This document shows positions 1-9,988 of a stretch of 64,000 nucleotides of DNA, one piece after another; position 1 is the first letter of the stretch; the number at the start of each line of letters is the position of its first letter. A program made the position numbers and the translations under genes. The notes below the pieces were generated by a model, which saw nothing but the letters and a program-made list of their open reading frames with translations, was not told the origin of the DNA and did no database searches. Origin of the DNA: Gnetum montanum (taxonomy: Eukaryota > Streptophyta > Gnetopsida > Gnetales > Gnetaceae); the NCBI GenBank assembly GCA_015680685.1, contig MNCI01014175.1:763914-827913 (forward strand), read 5' to 3'.

Positions 1-985
1 GAGATTGAGGCCTTGAGTAGTGCATGATACCAGTCCAAGGCCTTGCGAGTGAGTGATATGGGGAACATGTGCATGATAGTGTGTGGCCAAGCTTGAAGAA
101 GTAGGCATTTAGATCGAAATGTGACCAAGTGTGCATTGGGGTCCCCTTCACCGTTGTACTTGGTAAATTGAGGTAGTTGGGCCCCAGTTGGAAGAGTTAG
201 AGGTGGTACCATAGGACTTATGGAATCATGTTGGTATAAGTCCACCACCTTAATGGTGTCAAAGGAGGTAGCCTTAAGTTGGTTGATCTCCTTCATCAAA
301 CGTTGTATCAGCTGGAATACTTGATCCAAGCTTCGGGATGTGCCAGCTAGTTGCATTCGCTGGGCTTAGGTTGGTTGCATAGCATAGGGAAGAATTGTTG
401 GTTGTGGAGTTTGCCAGTTTAACGTCGTAGCAGATGGATGTTTCTAGTTTAATGTCATAGTGGATGATTGCTAATGTAATGGCTAAGTGATGGGTGCGGT
501 GATTGGAGTGGGCCACACATGGGTGGGTTGGACAGACATTGCAAACATCAATGAGATAGGTGGGATGTAGGATGCCTGAGTTGTTTGAGGCTGGGAGGTG
601 GCCCCTGCATGAGCATAGTGCTGGGAAAATGCATTAGTTGCTTGCAAGGAAGGATGAGTTGGCATGGTCACTATCTTGGAGGGGATGGATGGACCAAATC
701 GAGGAGGGGTTGTAATAAGGAGTGGTTGTTGGAAGATGGTGTTGAGGTGGCTCTCATGTTCAAAGTAGGCCTCGAATGCATCTTCCTCCCTCTGTGAGGC
801 TTCCTCGTAGGTTGTCCCTATATCATGCTTGTTTGCACGGATGAGTTGGGACAACAATTAGTGGTAGGACTCTATGAGTGGGATTATGTCAAACAAGGAG
901 GGGTTATACTCCCATCCATTCTGGTGGACTCATTCATAGTCATATTTTTCTTCTAAATTGAGGTAATCCACTAGTATTCCTACTT
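1..985 (-). pseudogene. gag of Tat-like element A (partial, broken)
   Basis: Minus-strand gag of a Ty3/gypsy element, cut by the window edge. Nucleotides 1-200 translate to the gag core with the motif GDPNAHLVTFRSK, which matches element C's gag (HLVTFRSE) and element B's (YLVTFQSK). Upstream is a low-complexity Pro/Thr/Gln-rich region (483-857) and an N-terminal block near 940-985 (KIQVGILVDYL) that recurs in B and G. Several stops break the frame (for example near 483 and 855). Around 410-470 the frame runs through two hairpin units, giving HYDIKLE and CYDVKLAN. In the family this protein forms the retroelement particle. The family assignment is solid; a functional product is unlikely. Confidence 0.75.
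410..470 (+). repeat. Hairpin repeat units inside gag of A
   Basis: Two units of the AGTTTAA hairpin family: stem CGTC / loop GTAGCA / GATG near 420-435, and TGTC / ATAGTG / GATG near 452-470. On the element's coding strand they translate as Y-D-(I/V)-K-L, so here the repeat is carried inside the gag frame. Confidence 0.7.
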
Positions 986-1128
986 GGATTTTGGCACAAA
1001 AAAATTTTACTGTTTGTGGCTTAACGAAGCATGCTTTGGCTAGATTGTGGTATGAAATGTCTTAGACACCAACATGGAAGGTTAACCTGGATTCATATTC
1101 ACAAATTAGGCTATGAGAGTTTCTATTT

Positions 1129-1345
1129 GCAGAAAATGGCTAACTTTGAAAATAATAGAAAAATGACTAAGGCTGTTAGTAGTAGGGAAATGGCCAAGTA
1201 CAGTAATATAGAAAATGGCTAAGTGCAACAATGCAGAAAAAATGCTAAGTGTGAAAATGCAGAAAAAATGGCCAAGTATGAAAATGCAGAAAAAATGACC
1301 AAGTATGAAAATGCAGAAAAATAGCCAATTGTGAAAATGCAAAAA
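1129..1345 (-). repeat. Leader tandem repeat of about 27 bp (element A)
   Basis: Between the primer-binding site and gag lie eight or so imperfect units of about 27 bp built on AAAATGGCCAAGTATG plus AAAATGCAGAA. Several 3'-most units are near-identical (1230-1330). A 27-bp period keeps a frame open, and the minus strand has an 88-codon ORF (1106-1369) with repeated HFFCIFILG peptides. No function is recognised. The same leader type occurs in element B at 9500-9735 but not in C. Confidence 0.7.
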
Positions 1346-1352
1346 AATAGGT

Positions 1353-1368
1353 CCTCCTTCTAGCACCA
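1353..1368 (-). promoter_or_regulatory. Primer-binding site of element A
   Basis: On the minus strand, five bases inside the LTR edge (1374), the sequence is TGGTGCTAGAAGGAGG. TGG is the expected pairing partner of a tRNA CCA tail, and the same motif sits at the same place in B and C. I cannot match it to a particular tRNA. Confidence 0.65.
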
Positions 1369-1373
1369 AAAAC

Positions 1374-1605
1374 TGTAACGATAGAAAATGTTGGTGGCTA
1401 GAAACATTGAGAGGTTTTCAGGAACACAGCCTAACCCTAGATTCGCACGAGGGCCGTGCTAGATAAAATGAAAATGGGGTGCCCTAAACGGTCTAGTTAA
1501 TTAGATAGGGACCTTATCGGTGTACAATAACCATTTTTCAAACAATAAAAGAAAACACAATGTTCACGACAATAGAAATGTGCTAGAGTTAGTTAGAAGA
1601 ATGAA
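1374..1605 (-). repeat. 5' LTR of element A, truncated
   Basis: Starts TGTAACGATAGAAAATG on the plus strand and aligns with the LTR starts of C (16304, 32393), B (9989) and D (58540), including the shared blocks GAGGGCCGTGCTAGA and GTGTACAATAACC. Similarity fades near 1605, where unrelated AT-rich sequence begins, so most of U3 is missing. The element runs leftwards out of the window. Confidence 0.7.
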
Positions 1606-2127
1606 AGGTCCTACTAGATTTGAGGCTAGGAGTATAATTTCCAAAGCATCATTATCTTAGAATCCCATCACTTATTTAATCATTTTTTTATTCATAGATA
1701 ATTGCTAGTTCTTATTATCCTAGTGTTTATTATGTTTCAATTTACTTCCTTATCATGTTTACTATTTTTGTATCGTAGTTTGATTCATATTTTACTTTTA
1801 CTATATGAGATTTATTTCTATAACATTAAGAAATTATGTTGCTTTCACCCTATAAATTTTGAAAAATACAAACACATAAAAAATTATAAAAATTGATAAA
1901 AATAGAAAACAAGAAAATCATAAAAATAAAAAAAATATAAAGCCATAAATGAATAAAAGGAATCCATAAAGAATAATCATCACTGTATCATAGCTAGTCT
2001 CCATAGAATGTAGATTATGATTAAATGTCATCAACAACAATTCATCACATCCATACGTAACATCCATAAAAAAATACAAAAATTAGAAGACATATTCCAT
2101 AACTAACAACTCATCGATCCATCACAC
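1606..2127. other. AT-rich stretch without a recognisable gene
   Basis: Strongly AT-rich, with A-tracts and T-tracts and only short ORFs that look random (for example 1702-1896). No LTR ends, hairpin units or pol motifs were seen. It separates the broken LTR of A from the minus-strand gene remnant that follows. Confidence 0.5.
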
Positions 2128-3376
2128 CTAGTCATCTGCATATTTATCATTGGTTGTAAGAACCTTTCTCATCACTTCTTTGTCTCCTCCATCTCTAACC
2201 CCACTATCATAACCTCCAAGTGCATCTATGCCTACAAAAATAATAAAAATAATAAATACAAAAATGTCTAAAAATCATAAAAATACCAACATAAATAAAT
2301 AGAAAATACAAAATATTTTGGATTAAAAATCAACAAAAAATAACAAACTTAAAAATATTTTCTTACCTATACTATTAGGACCTAATTCATCTTCATCATC
2401 ATCCATAATCACTCACTCTACAAGGAAGCTTTCCATTTCTGTTGTGAGGAGTCACCATTGGAACTCTCTCTATCCTTAATTGAGAGCTTTTTTATTCCTT
2501 ATCTAATTCTTTGTCCTTCTATCTTGTAATGAGTTAGCATGGGTTGTTGTTTGGTGGTGCCCCAATTTGGGCTTCCTCCCTTAACACTTGTTTATTAATA
2601 AGGCTGGTCCTGAGTTTCTTGCATAGTGCTCTTAGCTTCCCCCTTCCCCTTAATCCTATGACTGATACACTATTAATATCAATAGAACTTCTTTTCAGGG
2701 TCCGACATCCCCCCATAATCACTCACTCTTGATGTATCATATTCATACACATTGATTAGATTTAAATGATCTCCTCTAGAGAAAAAATGTAAAACCAATA
2801 TCCTCTAATTTCACATTTGGTACATTTGGTAAGGTATGATCTTCCATACTAGCCTCTCTTTCTACCCTAGTACTCTATTCCCTTATCATAGAACCTATAG
2901 CTTGGGTCTTCTTCTTTTTCTTGTATATTGTCACAGACTTTTTTGAAGCCTTCAAAACATCATTAAATTCCATTTTCTATATTGACATATCCCTCACCCT
3001 CCTTATTCTACTTTTCTCCTTATGTTTTTTTTATGAGAAGTAGGTTTACTTCTTGTAAAACAATTTATTCTTCATATGCTATATTTTCCACTACTCCCAT
3101 GTTAAAAAGTTAATCATAAACCTACTATTTAATGTCTCCATGGTTAATAGCTTGCACTATTGAATAGTATGGGTAGCAACCATGTAGTCTAGAGAGTTCC
3201 TTAGATGCCAACAGGAGGAAGTCATTAGATTATGAAGGGCCATTTTACATCCATGAAGATCTACCTCTAAGTTCCCTACTTCTTGTTCTAAATAAGAGAT
3301 CCTAGAAGTCATTGTTCTCTTTTCCTTCTTGATGACTAGAACTCTATCATAAAATCCATAAAATAATTAAACTAAT
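2128..3376 (-). pseudogene. Broken intron-containing gene remnant (possibly the antisense-gene family)
   Basis: Reading minus, an open helical stretch near 3360-3170 (with EKRTMTSRISYLEQEVGNLE, coiled-coil-like) is followed by stops. Further on is an acidic exon (MDDDEDELGPNSIG) ending at 2367, a GTAAGA donor, an AT-rich intron (2232-2366) with a TTTTTGTAG acceptor, and a final exon (GIDALGGYDSGVRD...) ending in KYADD-stop at 2128-2130. The acidic C-terminus with an adjacent intron resembles the end of the antisense gene in element C (27545-27802), but I could not align the coiled-coil part. The outer element R1 starts at 3377 and may have cut this gene. Function unknown. Confidence 0.4.
2420..2712. 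mobile_element. 293-bp retroposon-like insertion with 17-bp target duplication
   Basis: The 17-bp sequence CCATAATCACTCACTCT occurs perfectly at 2403-2419 and 2713-2729 and brackets this 293-bp block. A long perfect duplication is typical of target-primed (LINE/SINE) insertion. The right end reads TATTAATATCAATAGAACTTC then TTTTCAGGGTCCGACATCC. No clear poly(A) tail or A box was found, so class and orientation are open. It splits the minus-strand acidic exon. Confidence 0.55.
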
Positions 3377-4607
3377 TGATAGGGGTTTCATTAGTTTTTG
3401 ATCAATGGAATTTATCATATGAAATGTAGTGTGATCTAGTCATAAGCTTCAACAATAATGTTGAGTGGATTTCCAAGAACACTTGTGTATATCATTCCAT
3501 TTAATAAATATAAAGGATATTATAATACATATGATATAAATGAAATCTATGTTGCCATAGTAAGAGATGGTATTAAATATTAATAATTTTATATTTTATA
3601 ATTTTTTTGAATTTTATATTTATAAGAAATAAAATAACATAAACACACATGCATTGCAATTCCTTATAGGAACATATGTAATGCTCATGTTGTAATTCCT
3701 CTTGGTAAAAAGTATACTAGCACACAAAAAATGAAACAAAATTACTCTTAGTTACAACCTTGATGGTGGAACACCATGCCATACAATTGTAACCTACTTG
3801 GACAAGGAATGAATCATTGTAACTCAATCAAATAGAAATTAAATAAATATTTTTTTGTGTTTATGTTTAAGGAATCAATAATGAAATAAGAAAAAATCAT
3901 GAGCTTTATTCATTATGCAATACTTGACTTTGTATCAACCAAATGATTTTGGTATACATAAGTAAGATAGCACTCTAATACGACCTCACCACAATTGTAA
4001 AATTGACAACTCAAAACACACACAAGACAAAAAAAGAAATCAACTTACATAAGGAAGGAAGAGTTCATCATAGAAACTAGATGCTGAAAGCCCAAATGAA
4101 GTTAGAGTAATTCATAGGTTTTGTATGAGATCTCATCTTGAGTATGTATAGTTTTCACATGAAAATAGAGTAGGTTCATTAACACCTAGCCATCAACAAA
4201 TGTCTGTTAATGTAGCCTTGACCAATTATAAAAAACATTTAGCACTTTGGCCTAAATTTAGGTAATTATGGATGCATTGACAGGGATGTGTTGATGTCCT
4301 TGTGCTAGTACAATGTAGTTAGTGCACCCCTCCTAAAGTCACACTTTCCATGAATAATCCTGAGTAAAAGTTGGAACTTGAGGGAGCATGAAAAGGGGAC
4401 CATAGAACATCCAAATGAATCTAGAATTGTTTTAAGGAGCTTGGAATAATATATAAAACCTTAAAGTATGACATAGCAAGCCAAGGTACATCTCAAAAGC
4501 TAAGAACCTTAATTGAACATGCTAGACTTCAAACACAAGGTATGTGAAACACTTCCTAAATCTAGGGCTTATAATCAACTTACAAATTACTAGTAGACAC
4601 CTCATCA
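3377..4607 (-). repeat. Left (3') LTR of R1
   Basis: Begins TGATAGGGGTTTCATTAG and ends CTCATCA on the plus strand. It aligns along its length with the interrupted right LTR, for example ATTTATCATATG (3412), ATAATACATATGATA (3522) and TGAGCTTTATTCA (3900). It also gives the uninterrupted version of element C's target site: CTTGACTTTGTATCAACCAAATG near 3930. Confidence 0.7.
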
Positions 4608-4620
4608 TACCCCCACCACT
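4608..4620 (-). promoter_or_regulatory. Polypurine tract of R1
   Basis: Minus strand AGTGGTGGGGGTA directly abuts the 3' LTR. This is the usual place for the plus-strand DNA primer of an LTR element. Confidence 0.5.
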
Positions 4621-5299
4621 ACGTAAAACTACTCCCATAGCTTTAAAGCTCAAGGCATTAAAATAATGACTTTAATGTGAAGAGATTACAAATGTAAAAT
4701 ATAAATCATAACCACATTACAATACAAGCCACCTCACCAAGAAGTTCCAAGGTATGATGGTAGAATAGAAGATCCCCTTGACATGCCTATACGAAATAGA
4801 AAGAAGACAAAAAAATAGATCTTTACCACATATCATTTCATCTATTCCTTCTTTCAAGACATCCATCTTCAAACTATCTCCTACCAACTTTTTTAACACT
4901 TGTTTAAAATATCTTGCAAGATACATGCTCAACCCAAAGATCAAGAATATGATCCTCTACCTTGAGATATCTCTCTTGAATGAGATCTCTCATGTATAGA
5001 TGTTGGATTTGGTGATGAGGACATCACCCAACCCTTGTATAATCCTTAATGTATTATGGACATGTGTGTGCTCTTTTTATGTGTATCTTCTTGTATAGAA
5101 ATTTTGATGATGATTCTAGGGTGTTTTGCCATGTTTGGAGGTGTTCTAACCTCATTTTAATGAGTTTATGGCATTCAAGGATCTATGGGAATCTATTTGG
5201 AGGCATCTGAAAGTTCCATGGTGATGATGCTACAAGTGCTCCAAAGGATGCACCAATGGAAAGTGCCCCAAAAGATCAATAGAATGGTAGGAGGCAATG
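4621..5299. other. R1 interior with one arm of a distant inverted repeat
   Basis: No gene is supported; the ORFs at 4717-4999 overlap on both strands and match nothing. About 5040-5235 is the reverse complement of about 35360-35570, sharing AGGGTGTTTTG, TTTTGATGAGTTTA-like and TTTGGAGGCAT blocks. The two arms are therefore copies of one repeat in opposite orientation. Confidence 0.5.
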
Positions 5300-5324
5300 A
5301 TGCTGCTAATGCATGAAGCTAGTT

Positions 5325-5515
5325 TAAGGTCTTGGTAGATCATGGGGTGCTAGTTTATATTCCTAGTAGACTAGTGTGCGCTAGTTTAACATCGTAGGAG
5401 ATGAGCTATTGTGCTAGTTTAATGTCATGACCCAAGGATGATCTATGCCAATTTATAATCATAGTGGACTATTGTTCCAGTTTATAGTCATGACAAACTA
5501 TCTATGCCAACATTT
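5325..5515 (+). repeat. Hairpin repeat array, 3' UTR type (element B)
   Basis: Six units of AGTTTWA plus hairpin. The clearest is CATC 5390-5393 / loop GTAGGA / GATG 5400-5403. Others: GGTC / TTGGTA / GATC near 5330 and ATAGT ... ACTAT near 5485. The unit AATGTCATGACCCAAGG (about 5421-5437) has a counterpart in the 3' UTR array of element C (TATGTCATGACCCAGGG, about 19171-19187), showing shared descent of the arrays. Confidence 0.75.
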
Positions 5516-5689
5516 TTGCATTATGGTAGATGAGTGCTTACCTTTGTTGTATGAGGTGTGATGCTGCATGTGTAGTCATGCTATGTGCCTACAAGATCCT
5601 ACAAAAATCAACCAGAAAAATAACATCAAGTGGCACATATTGTAAATAGAGTTAAAATGCTCAAATGAAAGGAAATCAATGTGAAGAGT

Positions 5690-5810
5690 AATAGTTTTAG
5701 ACTGTTTTAGGCTGGAATAATAGTTTAAATCCATTCCGCAATGTGTGTGCTAGTTTAAGGCCATTATGGGTAATCACTAGTTTAAGGCCTTTTCGGGCCA
5801 TGTGTTTTTG
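5690..5810 (+). repeat. Hairpin repeat array, GGCC type (element B)
   Basis: About four units just downstream of protease. The best is GGCC 5786-5789 / TTTTCG / GGCC 5796-5799, preceded by AGTTTAA. The GGCC class also occupies the equivalent place in C (27980-28140). Confidence 0.75.
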
Positions 5811-5935
5811 TAGTTTTATGATTTTTTTTTTTATTTTTATGTGTTTTTGATGTTTTTCAAATTCAATGCATAAGCTAAGTGGATGGATGCATAAAAAAAG
5901 TGGAAATGCATAAACAAAGTGAAGCAATGTGTAAA

Positions 5936-6720
5936 CTAGGCAGACAAGTGAAATGTAAATCCATGAACAAATACAATGCAAGAAAAAACCAGAAATGCAT
6001 GGCCCATGGAGGCAAGGGGTAAGTAGGTGCTTAGTGCATTTTTGGCCAAGGAAAAGTCTTGTTCATGTAGTTTCTTCCTAACCAAGTGTGGATTAGGGGG
6101 CATGTAAGGCTTGGGATCCTCTAGGAGGCTATTGGCTTCAACCACTCATTTAGGTGTGTTAGCCTTAGGCACTGCATTGGTTACCATAGGTGTACCATTA
6201 AGAAAATCCACCTCTAACACTTTCTCCATGTCTATGTTGTGGGTAGCCAGAGGGGGGAAATTATCATTTTGGATGATAACATGACCACCTTTGTATGGAA
6301 GGTGGATTTCATGATGGATGGGAGAGGAGATGGCTTGTAGTTGGGTTAGCCAAGGCTTGTCTAGGATCAGGTTGAAGCATGGCATGTACTCTATGACAGT
6401 GAAATCTATGCTAGTGGGGAATTACTCTCTTCCCACAAAGGCTAAGTTGATTGTACCCCTAATAGTAATATGTGATTCATTGAAGGATTTAGACACACAG
6501 TTTTGGTTGGCCTAATTTTATCTGCCAAGCCTAGCTTTTCAAAGATGGAGTACAAGATTACATTTGTTGTTGCACCATCATTAACATGCACTCTACGAAT
6601 GGTGCGCTACCCAACACATATGCTAATTGACAATAGAGCTGTAGTGACCTTCCCTTTTTTGGGGTTGATCTTGATTACATCGTCATGAAATGCTAGGGAT
6701 GTTGAACCCGATTCCTATGG
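5936..6720 (-). pseudogene. Aspartic protease region of element B (broken)
   Basis: The minus strand shows VHVNDGATTNVI near 6560-6610, aligned to VHVDDGATANVI in C and VHVDDGATTNII in G, followed by LDKPWLTQLQAISSPIHHEI (6385-6300), which matches C's RYWLAQLRVVSSPIH. This is the retroviral-type protease that matures the Gag-Pol precursor. The family motif is D-D-G-A; in this copy the first Asp is Asn, which would remove the catalytic residue. Several stops and frame changes are present. Confidence 0.65.
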
Positions 6721-7317
6721 TGTAGGGGGCAACATCATTGCACGAATGGTGTTCTCATTTGTAGGGATATCCTCCATCATAGGAATGGAGGCCAACATCT
6801 ATGCCAATGCTTGGAAGTGAGTATTTGAGGTTATGAATAGGTCGCACAAGCTCAACATTGTGTTCTTTTGCTTGAGCGTTTGTTGTACTTAGGTTAGTGT
6901 AGCTATGAAGTCCTTCTCATTAGTTTTTGTGTTGGCCTTGACTTCCTTCATATGGCTTGAGAGATGGATCTCTTGCAGAGGGGACTTGGGCTTGGGTTAC
7001 TTAGCCTACTTGGGGAAAGGAGTCCCAATGTTTGGTTGTTTCTTGCTGATTATGGCCTATGCTTTGGCCATGGAGGTTGCAAGGTGCTCGTTCATTTCCT
7101 TACATTGCCATTTGGTAGGCCTACTTGGGTTACTAGTGGTGTTGGTCCTTGAAGGAGGAGAGACCGAGATGTTTCCCACTATTGGGCTTTGGGTAGGTAA
7201 GGGGCCATCACATTGTGGCACTCTTATGACAAATGATGGCTTAGGAGTTGTTGTGGGGCCAACTTTTTGTGGCACCTTGATGATGAAAGGTTGCTTAGCA
7301 GTTGTTGTTGCTGCATC

Positions 7318-7384
7318 ATGCCAGTTTAATGTCTTAGTGAATAGTTGGTTTGGTTGCCAGTTTAACATCTTAGTGGATGATTAT
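7318..7384 (+). repeat. Hairpin repeat units in the gag-pro linker of B
   Basis: Two units: AGTTTAATGTCTTAGTGAATAG and AGTTTAACATC / TTAGTG / GATG. The second forms a 4-bp stem with a 6-nt loop. Both lie within the otherwise coding linker. Confidence 0.65.
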
Positions 7385-7908
7385 TGTGGAACCTTGACCA
7401 CAAAGGGTGTTTTGGGTGCTTGAGGTGGCACTTTGATAACAAAGAGGGCCCGCTTGCTTATGGAGGTCGAGGACATCCTTGCCTTGTTGGGAGGCATGTG
7501 GATCACAAAAGGTTGTTGTGTAGGTTTATAATTTCCACCTACATTGATGGATTTTATGATGTAGGGTACATTCTCTACATCAAATTAGCTTACTGTGTCA
7601 AGCACTAGTTGGCCCCATTCTATCATTCTTTGTAGGTCATCCTACAAAGCATGATAGTTGTTCATACTATGATCATACATCTAGTGGTAATGAGAGTATT
7701 GGTCTAGCTTAAAGTGTTGTGGGACTGGGGGCTCGTTTGGTATTACTGAGGTGGGGTTCCTCAATAGTTCATAGTACCTATCATGTTTTTTATGGGAAAT
7801 CTCTAATATATATTTGTATTGGATTTGCCTAGCTTTTAGGAGTTGCTCCAGTAGTTTAGGGAGTTCCATCGGTATTAATGTATACTTTGAGTGACCATTA
7901 CACTCAAA

Positions 7909-8066
7909 GTTGGGCCTTGGGGTGGCTCTTTCCAATGTAGGTGAGTTGGTGGATTTATGAGTTGGGTCCTTGGGGTGGCCCTTGCTAATGTAGGTGAGTT
8001 GGTGACTTTACAAGTTGGGTCCTTAGGGTGGCCCTTTTCGATGTAGGTGAGTTGGTGTCTTTACAA
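7909..8066 (+). repeat. Tandem repeat of about 53 bp (three units)
   Basis: Units start at about 7909, 7961 and 8014, with a partial fourth at 8067. Each contains GTTGGGTCCTTGGGGTGGCC and AATGTAGGTGAGTTGGTG. The period is not a multiple of three, so the array disrupts the gag frame of element B. Confidence 0.75.
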
Positions 8067-8140
8067 GTTGGGGCCTTGGGCTGCTTAGCCATCAGGTCCT
8101 AGTTAGTTACTTTTGTGCTTGTGGCCACTATTTCCACTAT

Positions 8141-9480
8141 TGCATTTTGCTTGTGCATATGTTATTTTCTGTAAGCCACATAGGTTGGGTGATTACTAGC
8201 TTAGGCTACCTCTTTTCTGCCTTCCATTTGGCCAATGGCTTGGCTGAGAGACTTTTGGACCAAGTAATACAGTTTAGAATTGATAAAGTCATTTACTACA
8301 CCCTTGAATATGTGCATAAACTAGATTATGAGATCCTTAAAAGAAGAGGTTGAGGCCTTGGGTAGCATGTGATACTAGTCTAAGGCCTTACTAGTGAGTG
8401 ACATGGGGAACATGCACATGATGGCATGTGGCCAGGCTTGAAGGAGCAAGAACTTAGATTGAAATGTGACCAAGTATGCGTTGTGATCCCCTTTACGATT
8501 GTATTTGGTGAGTTGAGGTAGCTGGACCCCAATTGGAAGAGTCAGGGGTGGGACCAAAGGAGTTATGGGATCATCTTGGTAGAAGTTCACCACCTTGTTG
8601 ATTTCAGAGGAGGTAGCTTTGTGTTAGCTGATCTCTTACGTTGAACTTTGGATCAGCTAGAATGCCTGATCCAAGCTTGGGGATGTGTTGGCCAGTTGCA
8701 TTAGCTAGGCTTGCACTAGTTGTATGGTGTAGGGTTGGATTATTGGTTGTAGAGTTTGCTAGTTTAACATCATAGCATACAATTGTTGCCAGTTTAACAT
8801 CATAGTCAATGGTTGTTGCTAGTTTAATGTCATAGTGAATGGATTTAATTGATGTGTTAGTTGAGAGATGGGCATAGTGAATGAGGTGGGCCACACATGA
8901 GTGGGTTGGATGGATGTTGTGGGCACCTATGAGATAGGTAGGATGTACAATGCCTAAATTGTTTGGGGCTGGGAGGTGGCCCATGCATGAGCATAGGGTT
9001 GGGAAAATGCAATGGTCACTTGCAAGAAGGCTAAATTAACATGGTCACTGTCTCATAGAGGATGAGTGGACCAAACTAAGGAGGGGCCATAGTAGAAAGT
9101 AGTTATTGGAAGATGGTGTAGAAGGGGCTCTCACGTTCGGAGTAGGCCTTGAACTCATCTTATTCCTCCTATGAGGCTTCCTCATAGGTTGTCCCTACAT
9201 CATGCTCATTTACATAGATGAGTTAGGACAACAGTTGGTGGTAGGAATTTGTGAGTGGAATTATGTTGAACAAGGAGGGGATATACTCCCATCCATCCTA
9301 GTGGACTTGTTCATAGTCCTGTTTTGCCTCCACATCAAGGTAATCCACTAGTAATCCTACTTGGACTTTTGCACAGACAAAATTGTATTGTTTGTGTCTT
9401 AGCATGGCATGCTTTGGGTGGATCATGATGTCAAATATATTAGACACTGATGTGAAATTTTGATTTGAATTCATATTCAT
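8141..9480 (-). pseudogene. gag of element B (broken)
   Basis: Minus-strand gag with the N-terminal block YNFVCAKVQVGLLVDYLDVE (9400-9330), a Pro/Thr-rich middle (8984-8604) and the capsid-like core GDHNAYLVTFQSKFLLLQAW (8500-8430) ending KALD. Three hairpin units at 8757-8840 are read in frame as YDIKLAT, YDVKLAT and YDVKLAN. Same domain order as gag in A and C. Stops after KALD and in the N-terminal part show that it is dead. Confidence 0.7.
8757..8840 (+). repeat. Three hairpin units inside gag of B
   Basis: Three consecutive AGTTTAA units about 32 bp apart (AACATCATAG, AACATCATAG, AATGTCATAG). The stems are weaker than in the 3' UTR arrays. On the coding strand each gives Y-D-V/I-K-L-A. 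Confidence 0.7.
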
Positions 9481-9499
9481 AGATCAAGTTGTGAGCATT

Positions 9500-9735
9500 A
9501 TTGTTTGCAAAAAAATAGCTAACTCTAAAAACTATAGAAAAGTTGCTAAGTCTACCAGTAGCAAAAAAATGTAGAGAAATGACTAAGCATAAAAATGAAA
9601 AAAAAAGGCTAAGTATGGAAACTACAAAAAATTAGCTAAGTGTAAAACTATAGAAAATTAGCTAAGTATGAAACTATGGAAATTTTCGTAAGTATGAAAA
9701 TGCAAAAAAAATGCTGACTATGAAAGCTGCTAAAA
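9500..9735 (-). repeat. Leader tandem repeats of element B
   Basis: Degenerate units of about 25-28 bp of the type AAAATTAGCTAAGTATGAAA, in the same position (between gag and the primer-binding site) and with the same core (GCTAAGTATG) as in element A. Confidence 0.6.
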
Positions 9736-9988
9736 ATGGTTAACTCTAGTGCTACACTCACTATGCTAGAGCCAGCTACATTGTCTATGTTGAGAGCCAA
9801 CTACGCTCTCCTAAGCACCCTAATTTTTAGTTAAGTGTCAAAGATACGCTTTGGCTTTTATCTAGTAGGTTTTTAGGGGAACAAAAAATGGGGTCCAATC
9901 TACATCAATTGGTGGTGTAAAGAGCACATAGGACAACAATTAGAAAATGTAGAAGGAAATGGCAAGCCATCCTTCTAGCACGAAAAAC

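Larger units (their letters stand above)
6721..8140 (-). pseudogene. Gag zinc-knuckle and proline-rich linker of element B (broken)
   Basis: The minus strand carries repeated K-P/Q-(S/P)-F-(V/I)-I-(K/R)-V-P peptides (7368-7057: KQPFIIKVPQ, KPSFVIRVPQ), found also in C (29774-29565). Upstream, PPVPQHFKLDQYSHYH (7740-7681) aligns with the start of C's CDYHQLCGHDMDYC knuckle. Two hairpin units sit at 7318-7384. The frame is broken at several points. Confidence 0.6.

Noticed and set aside
6905-7423. 172-codon plus-strand ORF, possible membrane protein
   Set aside because: It is the opposite-strand shadow of the Pro-rich gag-pro linker of element B. The hydrophobic look comes from reading Pro/Thr/Lys-rich codons backwards.
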